Assembly (NCBI GenBank): GCA_905479015.1 | Contig: CAJQKV010000040.1 | Location: 1 to 48,281, forward strand | Length of the DNA: 48,281 nt | Source: an uncultured Cyclobacteriaceae bacterium | GTDB lineage: Bacteria; Bacteroidota; Bacteroidia; Cytophagales; Cyclobacteriaceae | Direction: 5' to 3' | In this document: piece by piece, positions 25,509 to 33,307 of the stretch | Position numbering within the stretch: position 1 is the first letter of the stretch | Layout: every line of letters starts with the position of its first letter | Made by a program: the position numbers and the translations under genes | Notes under the pieces: model-generated | Seen by the model: the letters and a program-made list of their open reading frames with translations, nothing else | Databases searched by the model: none | What the model was told of the DNA's origin: nothing

Positions 25509-27113
25509 ATGAGACTCCTCAAACACCTCCTGTCCTTAAGTTTCCTTTGCTCACTAGTAATGTTTACCAATTGCGGTGAAGACAGTGACGATCCTGTTGC
25601 TAATGATACTACCAATAATACGAATGATGGAAATACTGACAATAGCTCACAAGATACTGTTACATATACTTTGATCTTAACCCCTTCAGAAGGGGGAACC
25701 GTCACTCCTGAATCAGGTACTTACAATGAAAATGAATCTGTGGCATTGTTAGCTATTCCTGATTCAACTTTTGTTTTCGTTAATTGGACAGGAAGTTCAA
25801 CGAGTACTGATAATCCATTGAGTGTTTCAATGGATGCCGATAAGAGCTACACTGCCAACTTTACGAAGAAACAATATCCATTAACAATCCTTATTGAAGG
25901 AGAAGGTCTCGTGAGTGAAGAAATAATAACCAATGGTAGAGTTGAAGATTATGATGTAGGCACCTTGGTACAGCTAACAGCTGATCCATCAGAGGGCTGG
26001 AAGTTCGATCAATGGATTGAATTAGATATTAATACCAATCCGATTGAAGTGTCAATAACAGATTCAATAATATTAACAGCAAGATTTTATGTCCCAATAG
26101 ATAGTGTTTCAATCACACCCTCAGCATTACAAATGATCTTAGGAGCTATAGATACGCTAAAGGCTGATATATATCCTAGTAACATTTCTGATACCCTTAA
26201 TTGGATATCGAGTGATGAGCGCATCGCAACCGTTGCTCAAGAAGGTATTGTAACTGCTCTAGCCAAAGGAGAAACAATAATAACAGTAGTGACAGCTAAA
26301 GATTCTATAACTAATTCCGTTAAAGTTGTGGTTAGCGCAGATGGTGATCAAGATGGTGTAATCGATGACAAAGATACTTGTGCGGATACGCCCGAAGGAG
26401 CCACAGTAGATACCCATGGCTGCGCAGATTCTCAGAAAGATACAGATAGTGATGGAGTGAAAGATGATATAGATACATGCGTTGATACGCTTGAGGGTGC
26501 TACAGTAGATAGCCATGGCTGCGCAAATTCACAAAAGGATACTGATGGAGATGGGGTGAAAGACGATATGGATACATGCGTTGATACGCCCGAAGGTGCG
26601 ACAGTAGATGCCAATGGCTGCGCAGATTCGCAAAAGGATACTGATGGAGATGGGGTGAAAGATGACAAAGACATTTGTGCGGATACTTCTGAAGGGAGCC
26701 AAGTTGACCTAAATGGATGCCCTATAGGATCTGTTTGGACAGGGACGATACTAACCTTTTCTAAACTCGATAATACAGATCCTAGCTTAGTTGAAAACCA
26801 AGATAGAATTACTGAAAACCTATGGATTACTAGAAATAATGTAGAAGGAGGACAAATTTACAATGCCGTTTCAGAGAGTGCATCAAGCAAAAACACCAGT
26901 CCCGCAGGAACGGCGTGGGCTGAGGGTGACATTGCTGATTACGCTACTTTAAATTATACGCCCTTTCGTACTGCAACAGGAAAGCCCAAAAATGCGGTTG
27001 GCAAGACTTATGTGGTACACTTAATTGAAGATAATATTTACTTATCGATAAAAATGCTTTCATGGTCAAGTAAAAAAGCAGGAGGATTTAGCTATGAAAG
27101 AAGTACAGAATAA
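25509..27113 (+). CDS. InlB/Ig-like/thrombospondin type 3 repeat lipoprotein
   Basis: 534 residues. Lipobox TNC (Cys22), then an Asn/Asp/Thr-rich linker. Domains in order: two InlB B-type repeats (about 50-115 and 118-190; LTPSEGGTVTPESG, GWKFDQW), a Big_2 Ig-like domain (about 195-275; PSALQMILGAIDTL, ATVAQEGIVTALAKG), four thrombospondin type 3 calcium-binding repeats (about 277-415; DxDxDGVxDDxDxCxDTPEG), and a C-terminal module of about 120 residues starting SVWTGTILTFSK that I do not recognise. The TSP3 copies are also near-identical at the DNA level. Likely a calcium-stabilised surface adhesin or substrate-binding protein. Confidence 0.9.
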   Translation: MRLLKHLLSLSFLCSLVMFTNCGEDSDDPVANDTTNNTNDGNTDNSSQDTVTYTLILTPSEGGTVTPESGTYNENESVALLAIPDSTFVFVNWTGSSTSTDNPLSVSMDADKSYTANFTKKQYPLTILIEGEGLVSEEIITNGRVEDYDVGTLVQLTADPSEGWKFDQWIELDINTNPIEVSITDSIILTARFYVPIDSVSITPSALQMILGAIDTLKADIYPSNISDTLNWISSDERIATVAQEGIVTALAKGETIITVVTAKDSITNSVKVVVSADGDQDGVIDDKDTCADTPEGATVDTHGCADSQKDTDSDGVKDDIDTCVDTLEGATVDSHGCANSQKDTDGDGVKDDMDTCVDTPEGATVDANGCADSQKDTDGDGVKDDKDICADTSEGSQVDLNGCPIGSVWTGTILTFSKLDNTDPSLVENQDRITENLWITRNNVEGGQIYNAVSESASSKNTSPAGTAWAEGDIADYATLNYTPFRTATGKPKNAVGKTYVVHLIEDNIYLSIKMLSWSSKKAGGFSYERSTE

Positions 27114-27418
27114 GCTTACTTCTCACCTATAAAATCTCGCTATTTGATCCCTTTAAAGTAAGAATTATACCCAACTTATTTGTACTTAAATTCTATGCCG
27201 GATAAGTAATACGCACGCATGATTTTCTCGAATATTTAGTTAACTAATGTATTCTCTAATGAATAACTACAAGCTAAAAGTCATCTAACATTTTCTCGCC
27301 TTGCGCTTAATTTTTAGCTAATATTGCCGTGTTATCAGATACAAAAATCAAATACTGTTGAAAGTAAAAGGGTTGAGCTCCATCGATGAGGTATCACCGA
27401 AAATTTGACATTTTAAAA

Positions 27419-28201
27419 ATGAAACCCAATCTTCATTCAATTTGCGTGCTATTCTTGATTTTTTCCCTGAATAAATCTGCCATAGCACAGGCACTTGTTG
27501 ATATAGAAACAGGTTCTGTAATGACAGGCTATAATAATATTCGCATTCCAGGTGATCTTGGGACTCTATTCTCTCTTAAAGATGATCTGAAGTCCAAAAC
27601 AAAAATATTTTATCGCTTGAGAGCTAGTTATACCTTGCAATCACGTCATATGATCTCTTTATTATATGCCCCTCTCGAAATCAAATCAGCGGGCCGAGCA
27701 CCCTATAAGATTTCCTTTAACGGAGTCTTTTTTGATGCTGATACTGACCTTAACAGTATTTATAAATTTAATTCGTACCGGTTGACCTACCGCTATCATC
27801 TAATAAGCCAAACTAAGATTATTTTGGGTTTGGGATTTACGGCAAAAATCAGAGATGCCAACATCCGCCTTTATTCGACCAAACAAACTACTGAGCGCAC
27901 CAGTATCGGATTTGTCCCTATTATTAATTTTAACTTTAAGTGGAACATCAATGAAGCCTGGGGCCTCCTCCTTAATGGTGATGCCCTGGTTGCGCCACAG
28001 GGTAGAGCCGAAGATATTCAGCTGGCGATAACCTATCAATGCGCTGATCCTATAAATATCCGAGTGGGGTACCGCATACTTGAAGGGGGTACGGACAGTA
28101 ATAGCGGCTACGGTTTTGTCTTATTCCACTATGCCTCTGTTGGATTCTCATATACATTTAAAAAAAGAGGGACTAAAAAAAGACTTATGATCAATAAATA
28201 A
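27419..28201 (+). CDS. Outer-membrane beta-barrel protein
   Basis: 260 residues from ATG 27419, where a regular signal peptide begins (MKPNLHSICVLFLIFSLNKSAIAQ); an upstream ATG at 27386 adds eleven polar residues. The mature protein alternates polar and hydrophobic residues in strands of about ten residues with aromatic girdles (KIFYRLRASYTLQSRHMISLL, YRLTYRYHLIS, YASVGFSYTFKKR), as in 8-12-stranded porin-like barrels of Bacteroidota. Function unknown. The C-terminal KKRGTKKRLMINK tail is unusual; most such barrels end in an aromatic residue. Confidence 0.7.
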   Translation: MKPNLHSICVLFLIFSLNKSAIAQALVDIETGSVMTGYNNIRIPGDLGTLFSLKDDLKSKTKIFYRLRASYTLQSRHMISLLYAPLEIKSAGRAPYKISFNGVFFDADTDLNSIYKFNSYRLTYRYHLISQTKIILGLGFTAKIRDANIRLYSTKQTTERTSIGFVPIINFNFKWNINEAWGLLLNGDALVAPQGRAEDIQLAITYQCADPINIRVGYRILEGGTDSNSGYGFVLFHYASVGFSYTFKKRGTKKRLMINK

Positions 28202-28433
28202 CAGGTTTTAAAATATCATTAAATCACCATAGCTGATATAAAACTACTGGTAAGCTTTGAGTGAACTGCATCTCTTTTTAAATACTTCTTTCAACTTATA
28301 AATAAGTTATGCCTAGACTGAATCGAGTACTTTTCCGTGTATATGAATAAAGCACTAAATTTGTAGTTTAAACTTAGTGCCATTTATTAGAAAATAGAGC
28401 TGGTTTGAATCAATTTAATTACCACTTCATCCA

Positions 28434-29027
28434 ATGAAACTTCTCAAAAAATTCCTACTATTAGCTTCGGTTTATCTAATAAGTTGCGGTGGCTGTTCGG
28501 TTCATCAATCAAACGTCAATGAAACCATTGGCATCGGTCAGACCCATCAAGGAGGTATTATATTTTACCTATATAAAGACGGCGACATTGGATATATTGA
28601 AGGTGAACAACATGGCCTTATTGCTGCGCCAAGTGATCAATCAAAATCTGCAATTTGGGGATGGAATGATACTAAAATTTCAACAGCCGACGGGATTATT
28701 GTAGGTACAGGCTTAAAGAACACTTTAGATATTATCGCTGGTTGTAGCGAGGCTGGCATCGCTGCCGCGCTCTGTCATAGACTTTTTTTGGAGGGCTATG
28801 ATGATTGGTTTTTACCTTCTAAAAATGAATTAAATTTGATGTATCGCAATATCGGCAAAGGAGACTCCTCGGGTTTAGGTAATATTGGAGGCTTTGTCAA
28901 TGGTAACTATTGGTCTTCCACTCAGTATAACGAATACGACGCATGGGAGCAAAATTTCGGCTATGGATACCAAACCTCTATCAATAAATATGGCACAAAG
29001 TACGTCAGAGCTATTAGAGCTTTTTAA
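28434..29027 (+). CDS. DUF1566/Lcl-like lipoprotein, copy 4 (diverged)
   Basis: 197 residues. Lipobox ISC (Cys18). Same order as copy 1: IGQTHQGGIIFYLYKDGDIGY, SDQSKSAIWGW, GTGLKNTLDIIAGCSEAGIAA, YDDWFLPSKNELNLMYRN, and a tail from WSSTQYNEYDAWEQNF to YVRAIRAF. The tail has many NNC codons but its flanks (TCTTCCACT and AGAGCTTTTTAACACGC) differ silently from the other copies. It is therefore probably outside the same template group. No repeat A copy lies upstream. Confidence 0.87.
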   Translation: MKLLKKFLLLASVYLISCGGCSVHQSNVNETIGIGQTHQGGIIFYLYKDGDIGYIEGEQHGLIAAPSDQSKSAIWGWNDTKISTADGIIVGTGLKNTLDIIAGCSEAGIAAALCHRLFLEGYDDWFLPSKNELNLMYRNIGKGDSSGLGNIGGFVNGNYWSSTQYNEYDAWEQNFGYGYQTSINKYGTKYVRAIRAF

Positions 29028-29285
29028 CACGCATCATCTATTAATGAATCTTCATCAACTCGTATATAAACTTTGACTTCTTAGCTGAGCATTTATCCTA
29101 TTAAGAAAAAACTATAAGAGGTTTAACGTTGGCTGATGTTAATCAATAAAGCTGATTAATGGAACCTTCTAATTTTCAAGTTAGATGAACCTGTTCATCA
29201 AAAGAAGATAGGTAGTAAATAAATTATGATAGTTAACTATATTGCTTTATTTTTAGGTTAAAATTCACCCATAAATACATTAAAA

Positions 29286-29693
29286 ATGAAAAAAATCGCC
29301 TTCGTTCTAATTTTATCAATATCCAGCTTATTTGCCTTTGGACAATCTCTGGAGCAAGGAAATTTAGTAGGTCTACATGTTTTAGATATCACATTAAATG
29401 ACGGAGTTACTTCTCAACAATTTGAGGATTATTATATGAAAACGGTGATTCCCAATTATGACCAAGCCTATCCTGGAGCTAAAATATATTTGGCAGATGG
29501 GTTTGTAGGGGAATATAAAGGCTCTCTGAGTATGATTTGGATATTTGAATCAATAGCTGTGAGAAATGCTTATTTTGGTAGTAATGCCAAGGAATTGAGC
29601 CAAGAAACCCAAGATAAATTGAAGTCGGTTGATGATGGCCTTGCACTTTTAGGAAGCTGGACTTCCAAATTTACGGACTGGTCCATTCGATAA
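29286..29693 (+). CDS. Secreted dimeric alpha-beta-barrel-like protein
   Basis: 135 residues. Signal peptide ends at FAFGQ (about residue 20). The mature part starts NLVGLHVLDITLNDGVTSQQ and has a long helix and strand order (FEDYYMKTVIPNYDQAYPGA, IYLADGFVGEYKGSLSMIWI, FESIAVRNAYFG) like the ferredoxin-like dimeric alpha-beta barrel of ABM or DUF-type proteins. No catalytic residues can be claimed. Single gene with A/T-rich leader. Confidence 0.6.
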   Translation: MKKIAFVLILSISSLFAFGQSLEQGNLVGLHVLDITLNDGVTSQQFEDYYMKTVIPNYDQAYPGAKIYLADGFVGEYKGSLSMIWIFESIAVRNAYFGSNAKELSQETQDKLKSVDDGLALLGSWTSKFTDWSIR

Positions 29694-29861
29694 AAGGATG
29701 TTTTATTCCATCAATCCAATTGATCTGCAACTTAGTTAGTCTGATTAGGAATTTTTGACTACTTCTCGCCCTTACAGTCGTTCCATCCAACATTGTATTT
29801 GGCAGATTTACAGAAGAGAATAAAGCTCTTCGCTCCTAGTGTTTTAAAAGTTACTTTTAGG

Positions 29862-30000
29862 AAACTGATACATCGTCATCATCGCTTTAAACCTGGTTCA
29901 TAAAATACTTAAATCTGGTATAATACACCCTTTTGTAAGGAGGTAATACTGGAGGAGTTTGAGGCTTATTTTGAGGTGTTAGCGGGAGGTATTTCATGAA
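29862..30000 (+). repeat. Dispersed repeat C, copy 3
   Basis: Starts AACTGATACATCGTCATCAT and ends with the frame FCKEVILEEFEAYFEVLAGG and stop, shared with the copies at 32871 and 42000. Upstream, 29770-29825 also resembles 31978-32040 (a TCCAACAT-containing block). Confidence 0.6.
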
Positions 30001-30184
30001 GTGTTGGGGTGAGTTTTGATTCTTAATTTTAAGCTATAAGCAATTTACCTAGGGCTGACCTTAAACAAAATAAGAACTAAAAAACCTCATCCCTATCGAT
30101 ATAAGAGGGAAGGTGAACTCTTTGTGATCCAAAAATGTCTTATAGATGGATACAAATTCAAATTCACAACTTATTAAAAAAATT

Positions 30185-30754
30185 ATGAAAAAATTAACAA
30201 TTATTTTTACAATTATTTTGTCTGTATTTTCAAAAAATGTAATGGCTCAGGGCGAACACCCCTCAAATAAGCAAAGCGAACACCCTTCAAATAAGACAGC
30301 TTCTAATACAATAGTAGATGTTGCCGTTAGTAATAAAGATTTTTCAACTTTAGTTGCCGCTTTAAAAGCTGCTGACTTAGTGAGCGCTTTACAAGGAGCT
30401 GGTCCTTTTACTGTCTTTGCTCCAACGAATGACGCTTTTGCTAAAATTGATGCCGAAACACTAGGTTCTTTACTAGAGAAAAAAAATCAGAAAGTATTGG
30501 CAAATATTTTAACGTATCATGTCATCTCTGGGAAATTAGCTGCTGCTGATGTTGTTGCCGCATTGGAGAAAGGTAAAGGTTCGGTAGTACTAACAGCATT
30601 AAATGGTGAAGCAATTACTGTCATGCAAAAAGATGGAAAAATATGGTTGAAAGACTCAAATGATAACTATAGTGAAATTACTGCAACGGATGTTATGGCT
30701 GATAATGGTGTTATTCATGTAATCAACACAGTTGTTATGCCTAAAAATGATTAA
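30185..30754 (+). CDS. Secreted fasciclin (FAS1) domain protein
   Basis: 189 residues from ATG 30185; the frame extends upstream to 30146 but only this Met begins a normal signal peptide (cut near NVMAQ). After a short repeat linker (EHPSNK twice) comes one complete FAS1 domain: VDVAVSNKDFSTLVAALKAA, the H1 motif GPFTVFAPTNDAFAKI, ILTYHVISGKL and H2 NGVIHVINTVVMP. FAS1 domains mediate adhesion to protein or polysaccharide. A hairpin with a T run follows at 30795. Confidence 0.92.
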   Translation: MKKLTIIFTIILSVFSKNVMAQGEHPSNKQSEHPSNKTASNTIVDVAVSNKDFSTLVAALKAADLVSALQGAGPFTVFAPTNDAFAKIDAETLGSLLEKKNQKVLANILTYHVISGKLAAADVVAALEKGKGSVVLTALNGEAITVMQKDGKIWLKDSNDNYSEITATDVMADNGVIHVINTVVMPKND

Positions 30755-30794
30755 AAAATATTTATATTTTTAATGAAAAAATGTTTTTTATAAT

Positions 30795-30827
30795 AAAAGC
30801 CCTCAAGAAACTGGGGGTTTTTTTATT
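30795..30827 (+). terminator. Rho-independent terminator after the FAS1 gene
   Basis: AAAGCCCTCAAG pairs imperfectly with CTGGGGGTTT, loop AAA, then a T run. Confidence 0.65.
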
Positions 30828-31030
30828 CGTTTTCAACAAAAAAAAATATCAATCCTTTTACAAATAATATTGAAGCATTTGCATCATAGGCCATGGTCTG
30901 GAACCCTTTTTATACCTTTCTTAGATATAAAGAGATTAGACTTTTCCAAAACAAAATCTTAATTTATACATCAAAATACTTTGATCATCATTTTAAGACA
31001 AATATGATTGTCAAAATCCATTCAACCTCC

Positions 31031-31275
31031 ATAATCTTCACATTCAAGATCATCAATGAAGCAGCTTCCTACTGCTTAAGTCGCTCTCTATCCCCTTTTA
31101 AATTCATATCGGCAAACACATGCTCATCTGAATCCACTGATACGCACCTACAGAGAATTTGTACTTTTTCTTCCTGTGTAATTTCTTGATTTTGTCGTAG
31201 CTCAAATCCATTACACAAAAATAAATTGGACCTAAGTCACACCTTCGGGTGAAAGTAATTCACTGAGGATGGGAT
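31031..31275 (+). repeat. Dispersed repeat A, copy 4 (full)
   Basis: The most complete copy: TTCACATTCAAGATCATCAA, AAATTCATATCGGCAAACAC, CCACTGATACGCACCTACAG, GATTTTGTCGTAGCTCAAAT and CTTCGGGTGAAAGTAATTCA. On the - strand the start block reads VGSCFIDDLECEDYGG and stop, and another frame reads EEKVQILCRCVSVDSDEHVF. It sits directly upstream of the third DUF1566-type gene. Confidence 0.8.
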
Positions 31276-31328
31276 CGTTTTCATTTATGAATAGTTTAAC
31301 TAAATTGTGGAAATAAACCATTTTCACA

Positions 31329-31907
31329 ATGAAACACCTCCTAATCTTAATTATTCTTTGTTCAATTGGATCGAATAGCTCCTTTGCGCAGAAGCCTAAT
31401 GATGCCTATCAAGGGGGTATTGTATTTTACCTCTTCCAAGAAGGAGATCCTGGATATGTAGCAGGAGAAGTACACGGTTTGATTGCGGCTACTGAGGATC
31501 AAACCACAATCGAAGAATGGGATGAAATAGAAGATGGAACTGTATGGGGTTGCTATGAAAATGAACTTTCAGGAGCAGATGGAACTGCGATAGGTACAGG
31601 AGCACAGAACACCCTAGATATTTTAACTGGTTGTAGCGAAGCTGGAATAGCCGCTAAACTAGCTGCGGATTATGAAGTAACCGTAGATGGAGCTACCTAC
31701 GATGATTGGTTTTTGCCTTCAAAGAATGAGTTAGATATGTTATATCAAAATAAGGATACAATTGGGGGTTTTGATTATAACCGTTATTGGAGTTCTACGC
31801 AGCACGTTTACTACCTTGCGTGGATTCAGTATTTCACCGATGGTTTCCAGATCCTCAGCTCTAGTAAGACCAGTAATAGCGCTGTTCGTTCGGTTAGGGC
31901 TTTTTAA
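31329..31907 (+). CDS. DUF1566/Lcl-like variable secreted protein, copy 3
   Basis: 192 residues. Unlike the other copies it has a Sec signal peptidase I site (SNSSFAQ, about residue 21) and no lipobox, so it should be free in the periplasm or secreted. Core: NDAYQGGIVFYLFQEGDPGY, EDQTTIEEWDEIEDGTVWGC, GTGAQNTLDILTGCSEAGIAA, YDDWFLPSKNELDMLYQNKD. The tail from WSST (QHVYYLAWIQYF... to VRAF) is the candidate variable region. Repeat A copy 4 lies directly upstream, as for copies 1 and 2. Confidence 0.88.
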   Translation: MKHLLILIILCSIGSNSSFAQKPNDAYQGGIVFYLFQEGDPGYVAGEVHGLIAATEDQTTIEEWDEIEDGTVWGCYENELSGADGTAIGTGAQNTLDILTGCSEAGIAAKLAADYEVTVDGATYDDWFLPSKNELDMLYQNKDTIGGFDYNRYWSSTQHVYYLAWIQYFTDGFQILSSSKTSNSAVRSVRAF

Positions 31908-31920
31908 CTATTTATCTATT
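31788..31920 (+). other. Candidate DGR-type variable region, copy 3
   Basis: Of the 35 codons after WSST, 26 differ from copy 1 by my hand count, and 18 of those keep the third base. The flanks TATTGGAGTTCTACG and AGGGCTTTTTAACTATTTA are identical to copy 1. After the stop, AACTATTT-like units recur in tandem. Confidence 0.55.
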
Positions 31921-32207
31921 TAACCATTTAACTATTTTATACTACGAGGTAGTTGATTTTAGTTTTGGAGGTTATTCCCTACTCTTAAAAATCGCTCTGT
32001 CCAACATAGTCTTTAGCCTCTTTGTAGAAGGGTATTATTACGTGAGTCTTAAGTCCTTTGTTCGTTGATTCATTCTGCCCCTTCGGATGAAAATAATTCA
32101 CTACGGGTAGTGTCCGCTAGTTGAAAATGACACCCAACGACATATCTCTTATTTATTGCTAATAATATAAGTAATATTCTACTTACAAGTAAAAAAATAA
32201 ACCGCTC
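31921..32207. other. Spacer with repeat scraps
   Basis: Contains a block similar to 29770-29825 and a repeat A tail scrap (CCTTCGGATGAAAATAATTC near 32081). No gene seen. Confidence 0.45.
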
Positions 32208-32740
32208 ATGAAAGTTAAAAAATTAAATATTTAGCACCTGCTGCTACTTTCACTACTCTTTTTCTAGTTGGATGTAGTGAGGACGAGGAAATTAGTACAG
32301 CTGAGGATGAAGTTAGTATAAATAAAGACCTCCTAATTGGGGATTGGAGTGTAGCTTCAGTGCATGGTGAAACGTATGGTGAAGAGGCCTGCGAGGACGA
32401 TGGTACTTGCTACACTTACACTATGCAATGGACTTTCGAGGCTGATGGGGACTTCAAGAATGATGTTAACTTTTCATTTACTGAATATCCTCCACAGAAT
32501 TACTTGTACGAGGGAAGTTGGGAGTTCATAACAAAAGATAGTGTAAATATTACTATTGCTAAGTTAACCGTAACTGCAGATGGTGAGGAGGAGGAGCCTG
32601 AGGAGGGGGTAGATAAGATGTTTTTAAAGATAAACTCAATATCAAGTGATAAATTAAGTGGCGTTTGGTACGATGTAGCAGACTCCCAGGATGAGGAAGA
32701 TGCTACACACCTCATGGAACTTGAAAAAGTGAAAGACTAA
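32208..32740 (+). pseudogene. Lipoprotein gene with a one-base frameshift in the signal peptide
   Basis: The ATG at 32208 (MKVKKLNI) hits TAG after eight codons. A one-base shift near 32225-32227 would give MKVKKLKYLAPAATFTTLFLVGC, a perfect lipoprotein signal, joined to an open frame that continues without stops to 32740: DLLIGDWSVASVHGE, CEDDGTCYTYTMQWTFEADG, YLYEGSWEFITKDSV, a Glu-rich loop and a final KINSISSDKLSGVWYDV strand. The mature part has a lipocalin-like order. The only intact start is at 32360, inside the mature protein. It may be a sequencing error, a phase-variable A-tract, or a true pseudogene. Confidence 0.75.
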
Positions 32741-32784
32741 CAGGTAGAGATAAAGGGTATAAGTAGCGCTCACATAAGCCTCTC

Positions 32785-32987
32785 TAAAGCATTTACTTTT
32801 TCGCTATTTAGCATATTACTCTATTCTGATGCGTCCTCTCAATAGCTTTTAATCTGAGATACATAGACCTGTTTTAAAGGAGATTAATAGTACTTGTGAG
32901 TGTTCCTCTAAAAAGGTGATATTGGAAGGCTTTGAGGCTTATTTTGAAGTGTTCGAGCGGGAGATGTTTCATGATTTTTTGAGATAA
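32785..32987 (+). repeat. Dispersed repeat C, copy 4 (with intact 38-codon frame)
   Basis: From 32871 the + frame reads VLKEINSTCECSSKKVILEG and then FEAYFEVFEREMFHDFLR and stop. It has exactly the same length as the frame in copy 5 (42000-42116), with several conservative replacements. Confidence 0.75.
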
Positions 32988-33114
32988 GATTGGCTATTTA
33001 ATTTGTAAGAAAAGCCTTACTTAAAATTTATCCTTGGGGTTACCCTTAATTCATTCGTGGTATTAAAGAAACATGGTTAAGTACATCGCTATTCATAATT
33101 TGTGTTTTGGTTAA

Positions 33115-33151
33115 AAGGATTCTGACTGATTTAGTGTTAGAATCCTTTTTT
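33115..33151 (+). terminator. Terminator within a composite repeat
   Basis: AAAGGATTCT pairs with AGAATCCTTT, with a 15-base loop, then T residues. The leader TTCATAATTTGTGTTTTGGT parallels that of the terminator at 24293. Confidence 0.75.
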
Positions 33152-33153
33152 AT

Positions 33154-33237
33154 GACTCATAAGCTTCATACTCACACTCAGGATCATCCATTGAGCAGCT
33201 TCCCCCTGCTAGGGTATCTTAGGAATTTTTTGTGACT
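33154..33237 (+). repeat. Dispersed repeat B, copy 1
   Basis: GACTCATAAGCTTCATACTC followed by CACTCAGGATCATCCATTGA and a CTGCTAGGGTATCTTAGGAA-T-run end. On the - strand it reads GSCSMDDPECEYEAYES. Confidence 0.7.
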
Positions 33238-33307
33238 GTTTAGAAAAGGATTAGATTAGTATTCATGTTATTGGCTACATAAAACAGAAACTGATGAACG
33301 CCAGATT

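Noticed and set aside
30893-31189. 98-codon + strand frame
   Set aside because: It runs through repeat A copy 4, has no signal or domain, and is not kept open in other copies of the repeat.
17093-31907. A complete DGR within the window
   Set aside because: No frame shows reverse transcriptase motifs, and the flank TGGAGTTCTAC occurs only in the three genes, so neither RT nor template repeat is here.
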